Source: Deltaproteobacteria bacterium
GTDB taxonomy: Bacteria; Desulfobacterota; Desulfofervidia; Desulfofervidales; DG-60
Reading direction: 5' to 3'
Assembly: GCA_021163945.1 (NCBI GenBank)
Contig: JAGGTC010000041.1
Coordinates: 1-7,056, forward strand
Length of the DNA stretch: 7,056 nt
How positions within the stretch are numbered: position 1 is the first letter of the stretch; each line of letters opens with the position of its first letter. Shown here one piece after another: positions 5,771 to 7,056 of the stretch. The notes under the pieces are model-generated. The model was not told where the DNA came from. It ran no database searches and saw only the letters and a program-made list of their open reading frames with translations. The position numbers and the translations under genes are program-made.

Positions 5771-6750
5771 TTTCTTTGATATCTTGTTACAGCGGCATTA
5801 TGTTCGGCCAGTGTCTTTGAAAAATAGTGTCTTCCATTGTTTTCTGAGACAAAATAGAGAAATGGGGTCTTGGGGGCATTGACTACGGCCGCCAGTGCCT
5901 CTTCACCTGGGTTGCAGATAGGGGTTGGTGGGAGTCCCCTATACAGATAGGTATTATATGGAGACGGATAAAACAAATCAGACCTTTTTAGCCTGCCCCC
6001 AGAACGGGATAGGGCATAGATTACAGTTGGATCACACTGAAGGGGCATGTTTAACTTCAGCCTATTTAGGAATACAGAGGCAATTATTGGTTTTTCCCTT
6101 GAAAGGATGGCCTCCTTTTCCACCATAGATGCCAGCGTAACTACCTCATGGCAGGATAGTCCCATCTTTTCTGCCTTAGAGGAATATCTTTTGTAGACCA
6201 ATCTGAATTGTCTTACCATCTCCTTTATAATTTCCTCTTCCTTTGCCCCTTTTGGAAAAAAATAGGTTGTGGGAAATAGATAACCCTCTAAATTAGGGAC
6301 ATCCATACCAAGCCGCTTAATAAATTCCTGATCATAGGCCAGTCTTATAAACCTCTCCTTAGATAAAATATTGTGTTTTTTTAATATATCTGCAATTTGT
6401 CTAATGGTTAGCCCCTCTGGTATGGTTATTTTATGAAGGATTATACCCCTTCCTGTAGCCAGGTGCTCTAGCAACTCCCTTGGGGTCAATTGGGGCTCAA
6501 TTAGATATTCACCACTCTTTATGTCCTTAGTCACCCCTTTTATCTTCCCCCACAAGAGGAAAAATAATGGGTGGGTTATTATCTTCCTCTCCTCCATTAT
6601 GTAGATTATGTCCTTAAAGGATAGACCTGCTTTAATAAAGACAACCTCCCTTTTCCCACCAATAGGTGAATTGAGATAATCCAAAAAGACCATCGTCATA
6701 TTAAAGGCCAATAAAAAGAGGATTAAGGATGTAATCTTTATATACCTCAT
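5767..6750 (-). CDS. mltG: Endolytic murein transglycosylase MltG (YceG-like)
   Basis: A 327-aa protein, close to the ~340 aa of E. coli MltG, which cleaves nascent glycan strands at the inner-membrane surface and helps set their length. An N-terminal membrane anchor spans ~5-24. A LysM-like subdomain (~34-100, with IKSGEYLI at 77-84) follows. The YceG catalytic domain has PEGLTIRQIA (111-120), LEGYLFPTTYFF (154-165) and LASMVEKEA (206-214). E211 in VEKE corresponds to the catalytic Glu of the family. LQCDPTVIYAL (237-247), SPYNTYLYRGLPPTPICNPG (263-282) and HYFSKTLAEHN (308-318) are also characteristic. The start overlaps the ruvX stop (ATGA at 6750-6747), and GAGGGA lies six bases upstream, so the two genes are translationally coupled. 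The 3' end overlaps dksA by 4 bp. No residue needed for activity appears missing. Confidence 0.95.
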   Translation of the reverse strand: MRYIKITSLILFLLAFNMTMVFLDYLNSPIGGKREVVFIKAGLSFKDIIYIMEERKIITHPLFFLLWGKIKGVTKDIKSGEYLIEPQLTPRELLEHLATGRGIILHKITIPEGLTIRQIADILKKHNILSKERFIRLAYDQEFIKRLGMDVPNLEGYLFPTTYFFPKGAKEEEIIKEMVRQFRLVYKRYSSKAEKMGLSCHEVVTLASMVEKEAILSREKPIIASVFLNRLKLNMPLQCDPTVIYALSRSGGRLKRSDLFYPSPYNTYLYRGLPPTPICNPGEEALAAVVNAPKTPFLYFVSENNGRHYFSKTLAEHNAAVTRYQRN

Positions 6751-7056
6751 CTGTTTTCCCTCAAATAACTCTCAAGGATAAAGCTAGCTGCAATTTTGTC
6801 CTTTATCTCTCTTCTCCTCTTTCGGCTCAGGTCTGCCTTTATTAATATATCCTCGGCCTCTATGGTGGTGAAGCTCTCATCCCAAGTAACAATTGGAATC
6901 TCTAGATTTAATTTTAGTTTATCTGCAAATCTCAATACCCTTTCAGCCATCTTTCCTATCCTATCCCTCAGTGTAAATGGTAGCCCAATTACAATTTTTC
7001 CTACATTATATTTAATAACTATTTTTTTAATTTCCTCAATGGTCTTTTCATCCCCC
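6747..7056 (-). CDS. ruvX: RuvX/YqgF-family putative pre-Holliday-junction resolvase, 5' end outside the window
   Basis: The open frame continues past the internal ATG at 6950 to the right edge, so 102 C-terminal residues are visible and the start lies beyond 7056. Upstream of that Met the frame reads KIVIGLPFTLRDRIGK, the conserved YqgF segment (I-V-x-G-L-P-x-x-x-x-G). VTWDESFTTIEAEDIL and RRREIKDKIAASFILESYL follow, both characteristic. The first catalytic Asp, in the N-terminal G-x-D-x-G loop, is not in the window; the later acidic positions (DE in WDESFTT, D in KDKIAA) are present. YqgF is an RNase H-fold protein implicated in 16S rRNA 5' end processing or Holliday-junction resolution. 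Its ATGA coupling to mltG recalls the frequent ruvX-mltG neighbourhood in bacteria. Nine of the ten visible Arg codons are AGG or AGA. Confidence 0.93.
   Translation of the reverse strand, partial: GDEKTIEEIKKIVIKYNVGKIVIGLPFTLRDRIGKMAERVLRFADKLKLNLEIPIVTWDESFTTIEAEDILIKADLSRKRRREIKDKIAASFILESYLRENR

Noticed and set aside
5740..5800. Bidirectional terminator between dksA and mltG
   Set aside because: The stop codons overlap by 4 bp and I see no clear inverted repeat with T-runs around them.
6747..6950. A 67-aa ORF starting at the ATG of 6950
   Set aside because: The same frame stays open to the window edge and encodes the conserved IVIGLPFTL segment of RuvX upstream of that Met, so the ATG is internal.

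Overview
The window looks like a chromosomal segment of an anaerobic, possibly thermophilic bacterium with AT-rich, AGR-rich coding sequence. A deep-branching Desulfobacterota or similar lineage is my guess. It rests on an exported AmmeMemoRadiSam system, a large membrane protein of the spermidine-synthase superfamily, and a DksA-type regulator with the full DxxDxA tip. None of these is diagnostic, so the taxonomic call is weak.

Layout. Bases 1-334 hold no intact gene. The first ~117 bases are a decayed piece of a tyrosine-recombinase (phage-type integrase) gene, followed by a diverged ~80-bp tandem duplication. This stretch abuts the 3' end of an intact tRNA-Arg(CCT) gene on the minus strand (335-408), as expected for the scar of an element once integrated at that tRNA. 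A short divergent intergenic region (409-499) carries a good minus-strand promoter for the tRNA and a weaker plus-strand one. The plus strand then encodes a 745-aa multi-spanning membrane protein with a central spermidine-synthase-like SAM-binding fold (500-2737).

Convergent to it, and overlapping its 3' end by 163 bp, is a minus-strand two-gene operon running from ~5306 to 2575. It holds a secreted MEMO1-AMMECR1 fusion (amrB-amrA) and a radical SAM enzyme (amrS) with a textbook Tat signal, the two joined by an ATGA overlap. All three components of the AmmeMemoRadiSam system, whose function is still unclear, are therefore present, and both polypeptides carry export signals. A divergent promoter region (5307-5404) separates them from a plus-strand dksA-like gene (5405-5770).

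The right end is a minus-strand housekeeping pair, ruvX (Holliday-junction resolvase-like, 5' end outside the window) and mltG (endolytic murein transglycosylase), again joined by ATGA. mltG meets dksA tail to tail, the two stop codons sharing the palindrome TTAA.

The most interesting system is the exported AmmeMemoRadiSam pair. A Tat-targeted radical SAM enzyme and a Sec-targeted MEMO1-AMMECR1 fusion imply this poorly understood chemistry may occur outside the cytoplasm, and the convergent neighbour is a membrane-embedded SAM-fold protein.
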